Below are positions 1 to 5,850 of a DNA stretch of 8,501 bases, piece after piece (within the stretch, counting starts at the first letter, position 1; the number at the start of each line of letters is the position of its first letter). Origin of the DNA: Planctomycetaceae bacterium (lineage in GTDB: Bacteria > Planctomycetota > Planctomycetia > Pirellulales > Thermoguttaceae); NCBI GenBank assembly GCA_009776995.1, contig WRMR01000201.1, positions 1-8,501 on the forward strand. Direction: 5' to 3'. The notes beneath the pieces were generated by a model. That model saw only the letters and a program-made list of their open reading frames with translations, searched no databases and was not told the DNA's origin. A program made the position numbers and the translations under genes.

Positions 1-1
1 G

Positions 2-1369
2 GGCAGTGCCACAGCGTCTGTCGTGGCGGGGGCGTCGTTCGGTTACAAGCTGCTTTGGGTGCAACCAGTTGCCATGTTTTTCGGTGTGGTGATGTTTGCC
101 GCACTCGGAAACATCGTTCTCACCACCGGCGAACGTCCCTACAAGGCGTTTATGCGGGAGTTGAGCATCATCCTGGTTTTTCTCTGGGCGTTCGGGACGA
201 TTTTCGCGTCCGTCATCTGGCATTTCCCGCAGTACAGCCTGGCCGCCGGTTCGGCGCGAACGCTGGTAGAGGAGTTTACTCCGATGACAATCCAGGAGGA
301 TGTCCTGAACAACGACGGGCAACCGCTGATGGACAAAGACGGCAAACCGGTCAAACAATTTACGGTGCAGGGCTATCTTGTCAGTTTCGGCATGGGACTG
401 CTGATTCTCGGTGTCAACTGTCTCGTTGTGTTCGGTTACGGGAGCGGTTCGTGTGGTATTAAAATCTACGAATGGTTCCTGCGGGTGATGATTGCCCTGG
501 TCGTTTTGATGTTCGGCATGGTGTTCATCGTCAATTTCAAAAATATCCAGTGGCTGGAGATGCTCAAAGGATTCACCGGATACTACGGCATTCCTGACAA
601 GGACCCGCAGACGATTGTCATGGTCATGGGGATGCTCGGCGCGGCAGTCGGAATCAACATGACCTTCCTCTATCCCTATTCACTGCTCGCCAAAGGCTGG
701 GGGGAAGAACACAAAACCGCTTCCCGGTGGGACTTGGGGCTGACGATGTTCTTGCCGTTTGTCCTCGTGACCTCGTTGATTATGATCGGCATGACGGTTT
801 CCGGTGTTTACGAAGTCGATGGAGCAAGAACATCCATGACACCGCTCCAGGCGGCGGCCTCGCTGGAAAAGGTTCTCGGCAAGGGACCGGCCCTCCTCGT
901 TTTTTGCAGCGGTCTGATCGGCATGTGTTGCACGGCCATCAGTGCGCACATGGTGGTCTGCGGTTTTACGATGTGTGAAATGCTCGGCCTCGAATACACG
1001 AAAACACGTTTTCGGCTCTTTGCGTTGACTCCGGCCATTGGGTTTTTCGGCGTTGTCAGCAATTTGCCGCTGTGGCTGCCCATTGTGGCGTCGGCGATCT
1101 GTTTCACCATGTTGCCGATTGCGTACCTGATTTTCCTGATTTTGAACAACAAACGCAGCTACATCGGTGATGCCGTCGGTAAGGGACTGAAACGCGAGTT
1201 GTTCAATGTCGTGCTTGTCATGGCACTCGTTTTCGCCTCCATCGGTGCGACCATCCAGATCAAGCAGCGCGTCATCGACAAAGTATTCACGTCACCAAAA
1301 CCTGCTGTTGCCGCACCGTCAGAACAACCGAAGCCTGAAACATCAACACAACCGGAATCCGAAACATAA
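2..1369 (+). CDS. Nramp-superfamily divalent metal transporter (5' end outside window)
   Basis: The frame is open from base 2 and ends with TAA at 1367-1369, giving 455 visible residues; the true start lies left of the window. The protein is strongly hydrophobic, with about ten membrane segments. It follows the Nramp (natural resistance-associated macrophage protein, MntH-like) layout: a first visible segment with a small-residue stretch then FGYKLLWV, a TM6-like segment starting LGAAVGIN (about residues 212-219), then RWDLGLTMF as in the family's TM7 entry. In canonical Nramp proteins the TM6 motif is MPH and contributes to Mn/Fe binding. Here the aligned stretch reads GIN, so the substrate may differ. 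A hydrophilic loop with DKDGKP sits near residues 85-120. The tail after about residue 425 is rich in Pro, Ser and Glu. Inner-membrane metal uptake is the family role; the exact metal is not deducible. A distant non-Nramp member of the APC fold is less likely. Confidence 0.72.
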   Translation, partial: GSATASVVAGASFGYKLLWVQPVAMFFGVVMFAALGNIVLTTGERPYKAFMRELSIILVFLWAFGTIFASVIWHFPQYSLAAGSARTLVEEFTPMTIQEDVLNNDGQPLMDKDGKPVKQFTVQGYLVSFGMGLLILGVNCLVVFGYGSGSCGIKIYEWFLRVMIALVVLMFGMVFIVNFKNIQWLEMLKGFTGYYGIPDKDPQTIVMVMGMLGAAVGINMTFLYPYSLLAKGWGEEHKTASRWDLGLTMFLPFVLVTSLIMIGMTVSGVYEVDGARTSMTPLQAAASLEKVLGKGPALLVFCSGLIGMCCTAISAHMVVCGFTMCEMLGLEYTKTRFRLFALTPAIGFFGVVSNLPLWLPIVASAICFTMLPIAYLIFLILNNKRSYIGDAVGKGLKRELFNVVLVMALVFASIGATIQIKQRVIDKVFTSPKPAVAAPSEQPKPETSTQPESET

Positions 1370-1379
1370 GTGAGCAAGC

Positions 1380-1399
1380 AGGTGAAACCGTCACTTTTT
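1380..1399 (+). terminator. possible weak terminator after the Nramp-like gene
   Basis: AGGTGA (1380-1385) can pair with TCACTT (1391-1396), including one G-T pair, around a five-base loop, and a run of five T follows at 1395-1399. The stem is short and partly overlaps the T-run, so this is only a weak intrinsic terminator candidate. Its position 11 bases after the stop codon is suitable. Confidence 0.25.
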
Positions 1400-1455
1400 G
1401 ATGGTCAGAATACGAAACGAGCCTTGCGGTAAAATATTGCAATCGCTCTGTTCCA

Positions 1456-1479
1456 TTGACACGATTTATATTGTATAAT
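1456..1479 (+). promoter_or_regulatory. candidate promoter of the SMP-30-like gene
   Basis: A perfect TATAAT (1474-1479) lies 53 bases before the ATG at 1533. A perfect TTGACA is also present (1456-1461), but the two are only 12 bases apart, which is too close for a normal sigma-70 promoter. With the usual 17-base spacing the -35 would be TTCCAT (1451-1456), a poor match. The -10 may be real, while the -35 is doubtful. Confidence 0.3.
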
Positions 1480-1532
1480 TCGGTATTGCTCAACGTTACA
1501 ATAACCTACACCAATTGGAAAGGGACTTACCT

Positions 1533-2726
1533 ATGAAACGAACGATGCTCTTAACAGTGCTGTTTGCCGCTGTATTGGCAATGGCAAGTACAATGATCAT
1601 GGCCCAGCAAAGCCAGAGAACCGGGCAAGGTCCAGGAACGGGGCAGAATCAGGATGCATTCAAGCCGAAATTGTACGTCAATTTGCCCGACTGGTGTCAC
1701 AACCCTGACGGGATGACGCTTTGTGAAGAAACGGGGATGATTTATCTCAATTGCCCCAATTTCAACCTCATGACCGACGGGAAAAAAGAATTTGCGCCGA
1801 CGCTTTCTTCGATTGACAAAGATGGCAAATTTGAGAAATTGCTGGAATACCCGCCGCTTGAGGAAACCGGGCAATGCGGACCGATGGGGCTGGATTTTGG
1901 GCCGGACGGTAACCTTTATGTTTGCGACAACCAGTATTTTCATGACAAAGACCACAAATCACGGATTTTGTGCGTCGAAATGAAAGAGGGAAAGCCGACG
2001 GGAAAAATCACGCCGGTCGTCAAAGGTCTCAAACTGGCGAACGCGGTGATGTGGCACGAGAACGAGATGTGGGTCACCGATACGTGTCTGGATTTTCCCG
2101 GCGAATTTGGCGTCGGGGGATTGTGGCGTTTCAAGGGTGACGAAATTCTCAAGCAGACACAACCGCTCAAAATGTTGCCCAATGGTCAGGACAAACATTT
2201 GGTTGTCAAGGAAAGTGTCAAGAAAATCGGCCGCGAAGAGGCCAGTGGTGCCGACGGCATGACGGTTGACAAGAACGGGGTCATTTATTTCGGAAATTTT
2301 GGCGACGGCGTGATGTATGCCGTGACAGTGGATAAAACCAATGATTCGGTCCAATGCACAAAGATTCTCGATGATGAGCGATTCCAGTGTTGTGACGGGA
2401 TTTTTTATGACGCCGCTTGCGACCTGATTTTCATCAACGATTCCCAGAAAAACGCGATTCATTACATGACGCCGATTCGCGAAGGCGGAACGCGGGTGTT
2501 TTGCCGGACACTTTGGGAAAACGACGACACGGACGGCACCGATGGTCTGCTTGACCAGCCCTGTGAGTGCGTGGTGCGGGACGGGAAGATGATCATCGCC
2601 AATTTCGACTGGCCGTTCCCCGGTCTGAAAAATACAGCCGTTGACAAACCCTACACCATTTCGGTCATCGATCTGGCACCGTTGTATGAACGTATGCAGC
2701 AACGACAACGCCAGCCAAGACAATAG
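1533..2726 (+). CDS. secreted SMP-30/gluconolactonase-like beta-propeller protein, cysteine-rich
   Basis: The ATG at 1533 is preferred because GGAAAGGGA (1517-1525) sits seven bases upstream; an in-frame TTG at 1515 overlaps that site. The product is 397 residues. A Sec signal peptide is clear: MKRT, a hydrophobic core, then AMA-type small residues with likely cleavage near A25-Q26. A Gln/Gly-rich linker (about 26-43) follows. The rest shows repeated propeller-blade patterns such as GLDFGPDGNLYVCDN (119-133), LANAVMWHENEMWVTDT (168-184) and DGMTVDKNGVIYFGNF (241-256). These are typical of the SMP-30/gluconolactonase/strictosidine-synthase-like six-bladed propellers, which often bind Ca or Zn. 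It has 14 cysteines, unusual for an exported protein of this fold and suggestive of disulfides. The substrate is unknown; lactone hydrolysis is a family possibility, not shown here. The gene stands alone between its own candidate promoter and a repeat that begins at its stop codon. Confidence 0.62.
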   Translation: MKRTMLLTVLFAAVLAMASTMIMAQQSQRTGQGPGTGQNQDAFKPKLYVNLPDWCHNPDGMTLCEETGMIYLNCPNFNLMTDGKKEFAPTLSSIDKDGKFEKLLEYPPLEETGQCGPMGLDFGPDGNLYVCDNQYFHDKDHKSRILCVEMKEGKPTGKITPVVKGLKLANAVMWHENEMWVTDTCLDFPGEFGVGGLWRFKGDEILKQTQPLKMLPNGQDKHLVVKESVKKIGREEASGADGMTVDKNGVIYFGNFGDGVMYAVTVDKTNDSVQCTKILDDERFQCCDGIFYDAACDLIFINDSQKNAIHYMTPIREGGTRVFCRTLWENDDTDGTDGLLDQPCECVVRDGKMIIANFDWPFPGLKNTAVDKPYTISVIDLAPLYERMQQRQRQPRQ

Positions 2727-2803
2727 ATTCACAGCCGCGACAGTTATGGAGCGGTCAAATAATCAGCAGATTCAGAGCCGCGACAGCCATGGAGCGATCA
2801 AAT
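2726..2803 (+). repeat. two tandem copies of a 29-bp-core intergenic repeat
   Basis: Two units start at 2726 and 2769 (43-base period). Their first 35 bases agree at 31 positions. The shared 29-bp cores are 2729-2757 and 2772-2800. Both begin TCA(C/G)AGCCGCGACAG and end ATGGAGCG(G/A)TCA. Within the core, GCCGC can pair with GCGGT, so a unit can form a small hairpin; copy 2 has a mismatch in that stem (GCGAT). Copy 1 starts on the last base of the upstream stop codon. A third copy lies inverted at 3650-3678. This looks like a REP-type dispersed element, and I recall similar AGCCGCGAC...GGAGCGGT strings from planctomycete intergenic DNA. That recollection is unchecked. Confidence 0.75.
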
Positions 2804-2957
2804 CAGCGGATACGATCCCTACAAGATTGGGGCTGTTCCTGTGTGGCCGTTCAGTAACCTTTGCGGTTTTGATTCGATGGTCACGCTGTGGCCGCCGCAA
2901 ATTCGTTTATCATTACTGTTTCGCCGGGCGTCTTGAACGCTGGCGCACAAACCTTTT

Positions 2958-2964
2958 GAAAGGA
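2958..2964 (+). promoter_or_regulatory. ribosome binding site fixing the rubrerythrin start
   Basis: GAAAGGA lies nine bases before the ATG at 2974. It decides between that ATG and the long open frame running back to 2641, whose upstream part overlaps the propeller gene and the repeats and has no protein-like character. A TATCAT at 2908-2913 could be a -10 for this gene but has no convincing -35. Confidence 0.6.
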
Positions 2965-2973
2965 TGTGACACA

Positions 2974-3555
2974 ATGCCCAACATGAGCGTTAAAGGAACA
3001 AAAACCGAGAAGAATCTCCTGATGTCGTTTGCGGGCGAATCGCAAGCGAGAAACCGTTATACGTTTTTTTCAAGCACGGCGAAAAAGGAAGGTTACGAGC
3101 AGATCGCCGCGATTTTTGAGGAAACGGCCAACCAGGAAAAGGAACACGCCAAGCGGTTTTTCAAATTCCTGGAAGGCGGCGGACTGGAAATTACCAGCAC
3201 CTTTCCTGCCGGTAAGATCGCCTCGACCGGGGAAAATCTCATCGCCGCCGCCGAAGGGGAACACGAGGAATGGTCGATCGTCTATCCCCAATTCGCAAAA
3301 ATCGCCGCTGAGGAAGGTTTTACCGCAATTTCCAAGGTGTTTGAGTGTATTGCTCAGGTGGAAAAAATGCACGAAGACCGCTACCTCGCTCTGCTGAAAA
3401 ACATCAAGGAAGGACGGGTTTTTGTCCGTGACCTTGAAGTGGATTGGCAGTGCCGGAACTGCGGTCTCGTGTATCGCGGCAAGTCGGCACCCGATTCCTG
3501 CCCCGCCTGCGCACACCCGAAAGCCTATTTCCAGTTGTTCGTCCCGGCCTGGTGA
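2974..3555 (+). CDS. rbr: rubrerythrin
   Basis: The product is 193 residues, the usual rubrerythrin length. The N-terminal four-helix ferritin-like domain carries the diiron ligands: E22 in GESQARNRY, E55 and H58 in QEKEH, E96 and E99 in GEHEEW, and E130 and H133 in EKMHED. The C-terminal rubredoxin-like domain has two CxxC pairs, C160/C163 and C176/C179, for one Fe(SCys)4 centre. Rubrerythrins are cytosolic peroxidases that reduce hydrogen peroxide with electrons from rubredoxin or NADH-linked reductases, and they are typical of anaerobes and microaerophiles. No residue of the canonical set is missing. The gene has its own RBS, 247 bases of non-coding DNA upstream and a repeat-based inverted structure downstream, so it is probably monocistronic. 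I see no clear PerR- or Fur-like operator upstream. Confidence 0.95.
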   Translation: MPNMSVKGTKTEKNLLMSFAGESQARNRYTFFSSTAKKEGYEQIAAIFEETANQEKEHAKRFFKFLEGGGLEITSTFPAGKIASTGENLIAAAEGEHEEWSIVYPQFAKIAAEEGFTAISKVFECIAQVEKMHEDRYLALLKNIKEGRVFVRDLEVDWQCRNCGLVYRGKSAPDSCPACAHPKAYFQLFVPAW

Positions 3556-3625
3556 AGTCACGATTGCCGGTTTTCCCGAGTTGATCGTGTGGTTTGGGAC
3601 ACACGCCAAAATCAGTTGCTCGATT

Positions 3626-3680
3626 AATCAAAGCCGCTAGAGAGCGGAATGACCGCTCCGTTACCGTTGCGGCTCTGATT
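3626..3680. repeat. inverted pair of the 29-bp repeat between convergent genes (BIME-like, possible bidirectional terminator)
   Basis: A full copy of the 29-bp core lies on the - strand (3650-3678). A shortened, degenerate copy lies on the + strand (3628-3652), with TCAAAGCCGC and AGCGG conserved. Together they make an inverted repeat: AATCAAAGCCGC (3626-3637) pairs with GCGGCTCTGATT (3669-3680) with one mismatch. Inside, GAGCGG (3642-3647) pairs perfectly with CCGCTC (3653-3658) around AATGA. The position between the stops of rubrerythrin (3555) and scpB (3725) suits a structure that separates two convergent transcripts. A T-run (TTTTT, 3696-3700) follows on the + strand but not directly after the stem. 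Confidence 0.7.
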
Positions 3681-3724
3681 GAAATGATCATGTAGTTTTT
3701 GTGAGACACCTTAGCGTGAAGGAT

Positions 3725-4531
3725 TCATCGGAAATCGATTTCTTCCGCTGTTGGCAGGTCGTCGAGCGATTCGAGTTGAAAGAGTTGCAAAAACCGGTCC
3801 GTGGTGCGATAGAGAGTCACGGTTTTTTTTTGATTGAGAATTTTCTGTGTGTCGATCAGTCCGTACCGGACGAGTTGTTGCAGAATCGATCGGCTCGGCG
3901 ATTTGTGGATTTTTTGCACCGCGTCGGCTGTGATCGGTTGGCGGTATGCGACGATGGCCAACACGTCGATGGCCGTCTGCGAAAGTTTCGTTTCGCGTGT
4001 TTTATTGTAAAACCTGGCACGTACCGGCTCAAATTCCGGTCGCAGGACCATGTGATACCCGTCGCCTTCCCGGATGATGTGGTATGGGGCGGCGACCCGG
4101 GCGTATTCCGTGTTCAAGTCCTGCACGATTTCGACGAGTTCCTCCGGCGCGACGTTCCGCATGAGTTCCGCCGCACGTTCCGGCACGAGCGGTTTGTTCT
4201 CGCGGTTGCCGACAAAGAGCATCGCCTCGAAAATCGTGCGCGGGCTTAACTCACAGCGTTCCTCGTCCGAAGCGGCAATGGATTCATAAGGCTCGCCATT
4301 CTCGTCGAGATCGCGTTCCGCAACGGCGGGTTGGTTTTCCGGAGCATCACCGGATTCATCCACAGATTCGTCATGCAACCGGACGAATCCGGCCGTTGAA
4401 TCGGCGTCTTGCGTATTGAGATTGGCAAACGCCGCTCGCAACGTGTCAAACGACAGGATCGTTTCGTCGTCGTCCGGTTCAAGCGGAAACGTGAAAATTT
4501 CGTCGGCGTTTTGGTCGTCATTCGGGGACAT
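3725..4531 (-). CDS. scpB: segregation and condensation protein B (ScpB) with long acidic N-terminal extension
   Basis: The 268-residue product carries a recognisable ScpB core: LSPRTIFEAMLFVGN (about 95-109) opens the first winged helix, then VEIVQDLNTEY and GDGYHMVLRPEF. The second winged helix contains LSQTAIDVLAIVAYRQPIT (about 183-201) and ends YRTTDRFLQLFQLESLDDLP. ScpB dimers bind ScpA kleisin and work with SMC in chromosome organisation. Typical ScpB proteins are about 180-200 residues. This one has roughly 95 extra N-terminal residues dominated by Asp and Glu and predicted disordered. The ATG at 4531 is chosen; a TTG at 4534 directly precedes it. No clear Shine-Dalgarno site is visible, but a tiny ORF ends seven bases upstream, so translational coupling is possible. 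scpA is not adjacent in this window. Confidence 0.93.
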   Translation of the reverse strand: MSPNDDQNADEIFTFPLEPDDDETILSFDTLRAAFANLNTQDADSTAGFVRLHDESVDESGDAPENQPAVAERDLDENGEPYESIAASDEERCELSPRTIFEAMLFVGNRENKPLVPERAAELMRNVAPEELVEIVQDLNTEYARVAAPYHIIREGDGYHMVLRPEFEPVRARFYNKTRETKLSQTAIDVLAIVAYRQPITADAVQKIHKSPSRSILQQLVRYGLIDTQKILNQKKTVTLYRTTDRFLQLFQLESLDDLPTAEEIDFR

Positions 4532-4538
4532 CAATTCA

Positions 4539-4655
4539 TTACGATGAAATGGATTCAGCTTGTTCCCATTCTTTGGCCGCTTCTTTGAATTGTTCCGCCA
4601 GTTCCAAATTACGGGCTATGATCTTTTCAAATTCCAGCACCTTTTCTTGCGGCAT
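4539..4655 (-). CDS. tiny ORF upstream of scpB, possibly the 3' remnant of a longer gene
   Basis: From ATG 4655 the frame encodes 38 residues, beginning MPQEKVLEFE and ending EQAESISS, with TAA at 4541-4539. It is a highly charged, probably helical or coiled-coil peptide. The frame extends upstream only to a TTG at 4676 (adding KVANSY and a start residue). It is then closed by a TAG at 4682-4680, the edge of the palindromic element at 4681-4850. No Shine-Dalgarno site is visible before ATG 4655. Its stop lies seven bases before scpB, suggesting it belongs to the scpB transcript. It may be a genuine small coupled gene, or the tail of a longer gene cut by the element. No family is recognised. 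Confidence 0.4.
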   Translation of the reverse strand: MPQEKVLEFEKIIARNLELAEQFKEAAKEWEQAESISS

Positions 4656-4718
4656 GTAGGAATTGGCAACTTTCAAAAGCTAATTACCCAGGGCGACGGC
4701 GAGTACGCCTTGCCCTGG

Positions 4719-4753
4719 TCTATTATAATGCCCTTCCAGGGCATTATAATAGA
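4719..4753. repeat. perfect 16-bp hairpin with 3-base loop
   Basis: TCTATTATAATGCCCT (4719-4734) and AGGGCATTATAATAGA (4738-4753) are exact reverse complements separated by TCC. Each arm contains ATTATAAT, itself a palindrome that supplies TATAAT on both strands. No T-run follows on either side, so it does not look like a standard intrinsic terminator. Confidence 0.9.
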
Positions 4754-4770
4754 CTTATTCGGAAATTCAA
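4743..4770 (-). promoter_or_regulatory. scpB: candidate promoter inside the palindromic element, directed at the small ORF and scpB
   Basis: Read on the - strand, TTGAAT (4770-4765) and a perfect TATAAT (4748-4743) are 16 bases apart, an acceptable sigma-70 geometry. The predicted start of transcription is near 4736, inside the hairpin. This would place scpB expression under a promoter carried by the element. It is a sequence match only. Confidence 0.4.
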
Positions 4771-4876
4771 TAAATACCTGCCCAAACTACCCATATTGTT
4801 GATTTTTGGAAAAATGGGCAATGACATTTCTGGGTTTCCGAACAAGTCTAATGAACTTCAATTCGATAACAATGGG

Positions 4877-5572
4877 CTAGAAAAACAGCCAGCTTTTGGT
4901 CTTTGCCCTGGCCGAGCGCATGTACTCTTTGCGGAGCATGGTGCTTTCCTTGAGGCGGTCGTCCGGGAAGTTGACGTTGACCATTTCGAGCGTCAGCATG
5001 TAATCCTTTTGCTTGTCGATGTTGTCAACTGTCGTGCCGGATGTCAGCTTGCCAAACAAAAGGTACTCGAACGGTGCCCCTTCCTGCTGCATGGCCGCCG
5101 AAAATGTCGCCATGTTGACCGGAAGGAACAGGTCATCCGGGCGAAAACCGGTATTTCGCAACACGCCCTTGACAGCGCGCGGGCTGACCGTGGTAAATGA
5201 GGTCGAATCGCTGATTTTTGTATCGATGATCTCCTCCAACTGCTCCTTGAAATCACCGATTTCCTCATTGGTTTTGTTTTCCAGTTCAATAAAACACACC
5301 CGACGGACGGGCAGACCATCGTAGGAAAGCGGTACGGTATCCGACGTCAGCGGCTGCATGTAGGCTTTGGCCAACAACTTGTCGGTCGTCTCGCATACAA
5401 TGGGACGGAACACTTCGGCACCAGCCTGATGGCTACCGACCTTATTCCCTTCGGTGCTTCTCATCACCCGGCCTTTTTGCGTACCCCGGCAACCGGATAC
5501 TCCCAGCACAACCCCTCCGCCAAGCAATGCGACAGATCGGTACAAAAAACAACGGCGATTCAAGCGTTTCAT
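4877..5572 (-). CDS. LpoB-like lipoprotein with Tat-like signal peptide
   Basis: The 231-residue product starts at ATG 5572 with GGGAAAGGA (5590-5582) nine bases upstream. Residues 1-28 form a lipoprotein signal: NRRCFLYRS, a Gly/Val/Leu core, then the lipobox VSGC with lipidated C28. The RRCFL string also fits the twin-arginine (RRxFL) pattern, so export may be by Tat. The mature part has a linker to about residue 85, then a domain with RVCFIELENKTNEEI (91-105), STSFTTVSPRAVKGVL (123-138), FEYLLFGKLTSGT (168-180) and DYMLTLEMVNV (190-200). This order resembles the penicillin-binding-protein activator LpoB/CsgG-like periplasmic fold, in which a lipoprotein stimulates a peptidoglycan synthase. 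No PBP gene is nearby, so the role in wall synthesis is inferred from the fold only. It stands alone, with a candidate promoter about 85 bases upstream. Confidence 0.6.
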   Translation of the reverse strand: MKRLNRRCFLYRSVALLGGGVVLGVSGCRGTQKGRVMRSTEGNKVGSHQAGAEVFRPIVCETTDKLLAKAYMQPLTSDTVPLSYDGLPVRRVCFIELENKTNEEIGDFKEQLEEIIDTKISDSTSFTTVSPRAVKGVLRNTGFRPDDLFLPVNMATFSAAMQQEGAPFEYLLFGKLTSGTTVDNIDKQKDYMLTLEMVNVNFPDDRLKESTMLRKEYMRSARAKTKSWLFF

Positions 5573-5656
5573 TTTTGGGAATCCTTTCCCGATTTGTGTA
5601 ATTGCGGCATTTTGCCTGCATTGCGGAGTGATTCAAAGCGGCCAATAATAATCTGT

Positions 5657-5684
5657 ATCCTATTAACGGCCAAAAATGTATCAA
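5657..5684 (-). promoter_or_regulatory. candidate promoter of the LpoB-like gene
   Basis: On the - strand TTGATA (5684-5679) and TAGGAT (5662-5657) are 16 bases apart, matching four or five of six consensus bases each. The implied leader to the ATG at 5572 is about 80 bases. The rest of the 278-base gap 5573-5850 shows no gene; it holds only a loose inverted repeat at 5722-5748 (GAATCA/TGATTC). Confidence 0.33.
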
Positions 5685-5850
5685 GTGTTAAGCAAAAAAT
5701 CGCTCCCTGGAACGAATGTGAGAATCATACCAGATCATGCCGTGATTCGACAAGAGGAATATTGGCAAGAGCGGAGAGCTAAAGAAAAGTAAACGAAAAA
5801 ATCTGACTGTTTTCCAGTTTGCGCATTTTTCCCATTTTGCTTCTCCGACT

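Larger units (their letters stand above)
4681..4850. repeat. composite palindromic intergenic element
   Basis: Three inverted repeats follow one another. (1) CCAGGGC (4688-4694) pairs with GCCCTGG (4712-4718), with an inner GGCG/CGCC stem (4698-4701, 4706-4709) around AGTA. (2) A 16-bp perfect hairpin spans 4719-4753. (3) TAGACTTATTCGGAAA (4750-4765) pairs with TTTCCGAACAAGTCTA (4835-4850) with one mismatch over 16 bases, and TGCCCA (4779-4784) with TGGGCA (4815-4820) inside it. The CCAGGGC word recurs at 4736-4742, so alternative pairings exist. No transposase is encoded. It resembles a MITE or REP-type mobile palindrome, but the ends are not certain and no target-site duplication is clear. 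Confidence 0.6.

Noticed and set aside
1959..2732. 257-codon - strand ORF opposite the propeller gene.
   Set aside because: The + strand frame has a signal peptide, RBS and propeller motifs; the reverse frame has no recognisable features.
2726..2803. Tandem repeats as a CRISPR-like array.
   Set aside because: Only two adjacent units, no unique spacers of regular length between repeats, and an inverted relative at 3650-3678; no cas gene.
2641..2973. In-frame upstream extension of the rubrerythrin ORF (111 extra codons).
   Set aside because: It overlaps the propeller gene and the repeats, has no rubrerythrin-like content, and a good RBS precedes the ATG at 2974.
3701..4249. 182-codon + strand ORF opposite scpB.
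   Set aside because: It is the antisense shadow of a clear ScpB coding frame and shows no family pattern.
4560..4802. 80-codon + strand ORF over the palindromic element.
   Set aside because: It is antisense to the small ORF and runs through the inverted repeats; its sequence is a translation of palindromes.
5722..5748. Inverted repeat GAATCA...TGATTC.
   Set aside because: Six-base arms with 15 bases between are expected by chance at this length and it has no clear context.
5796..5818. Possible terminator of the zinc-ribbon gene (ACTG/CAGT stem then T6 on the - strand).
   Set aside because: The stem is only four base pairs and separated from the T-run by four bases, too weak to list as a feature.
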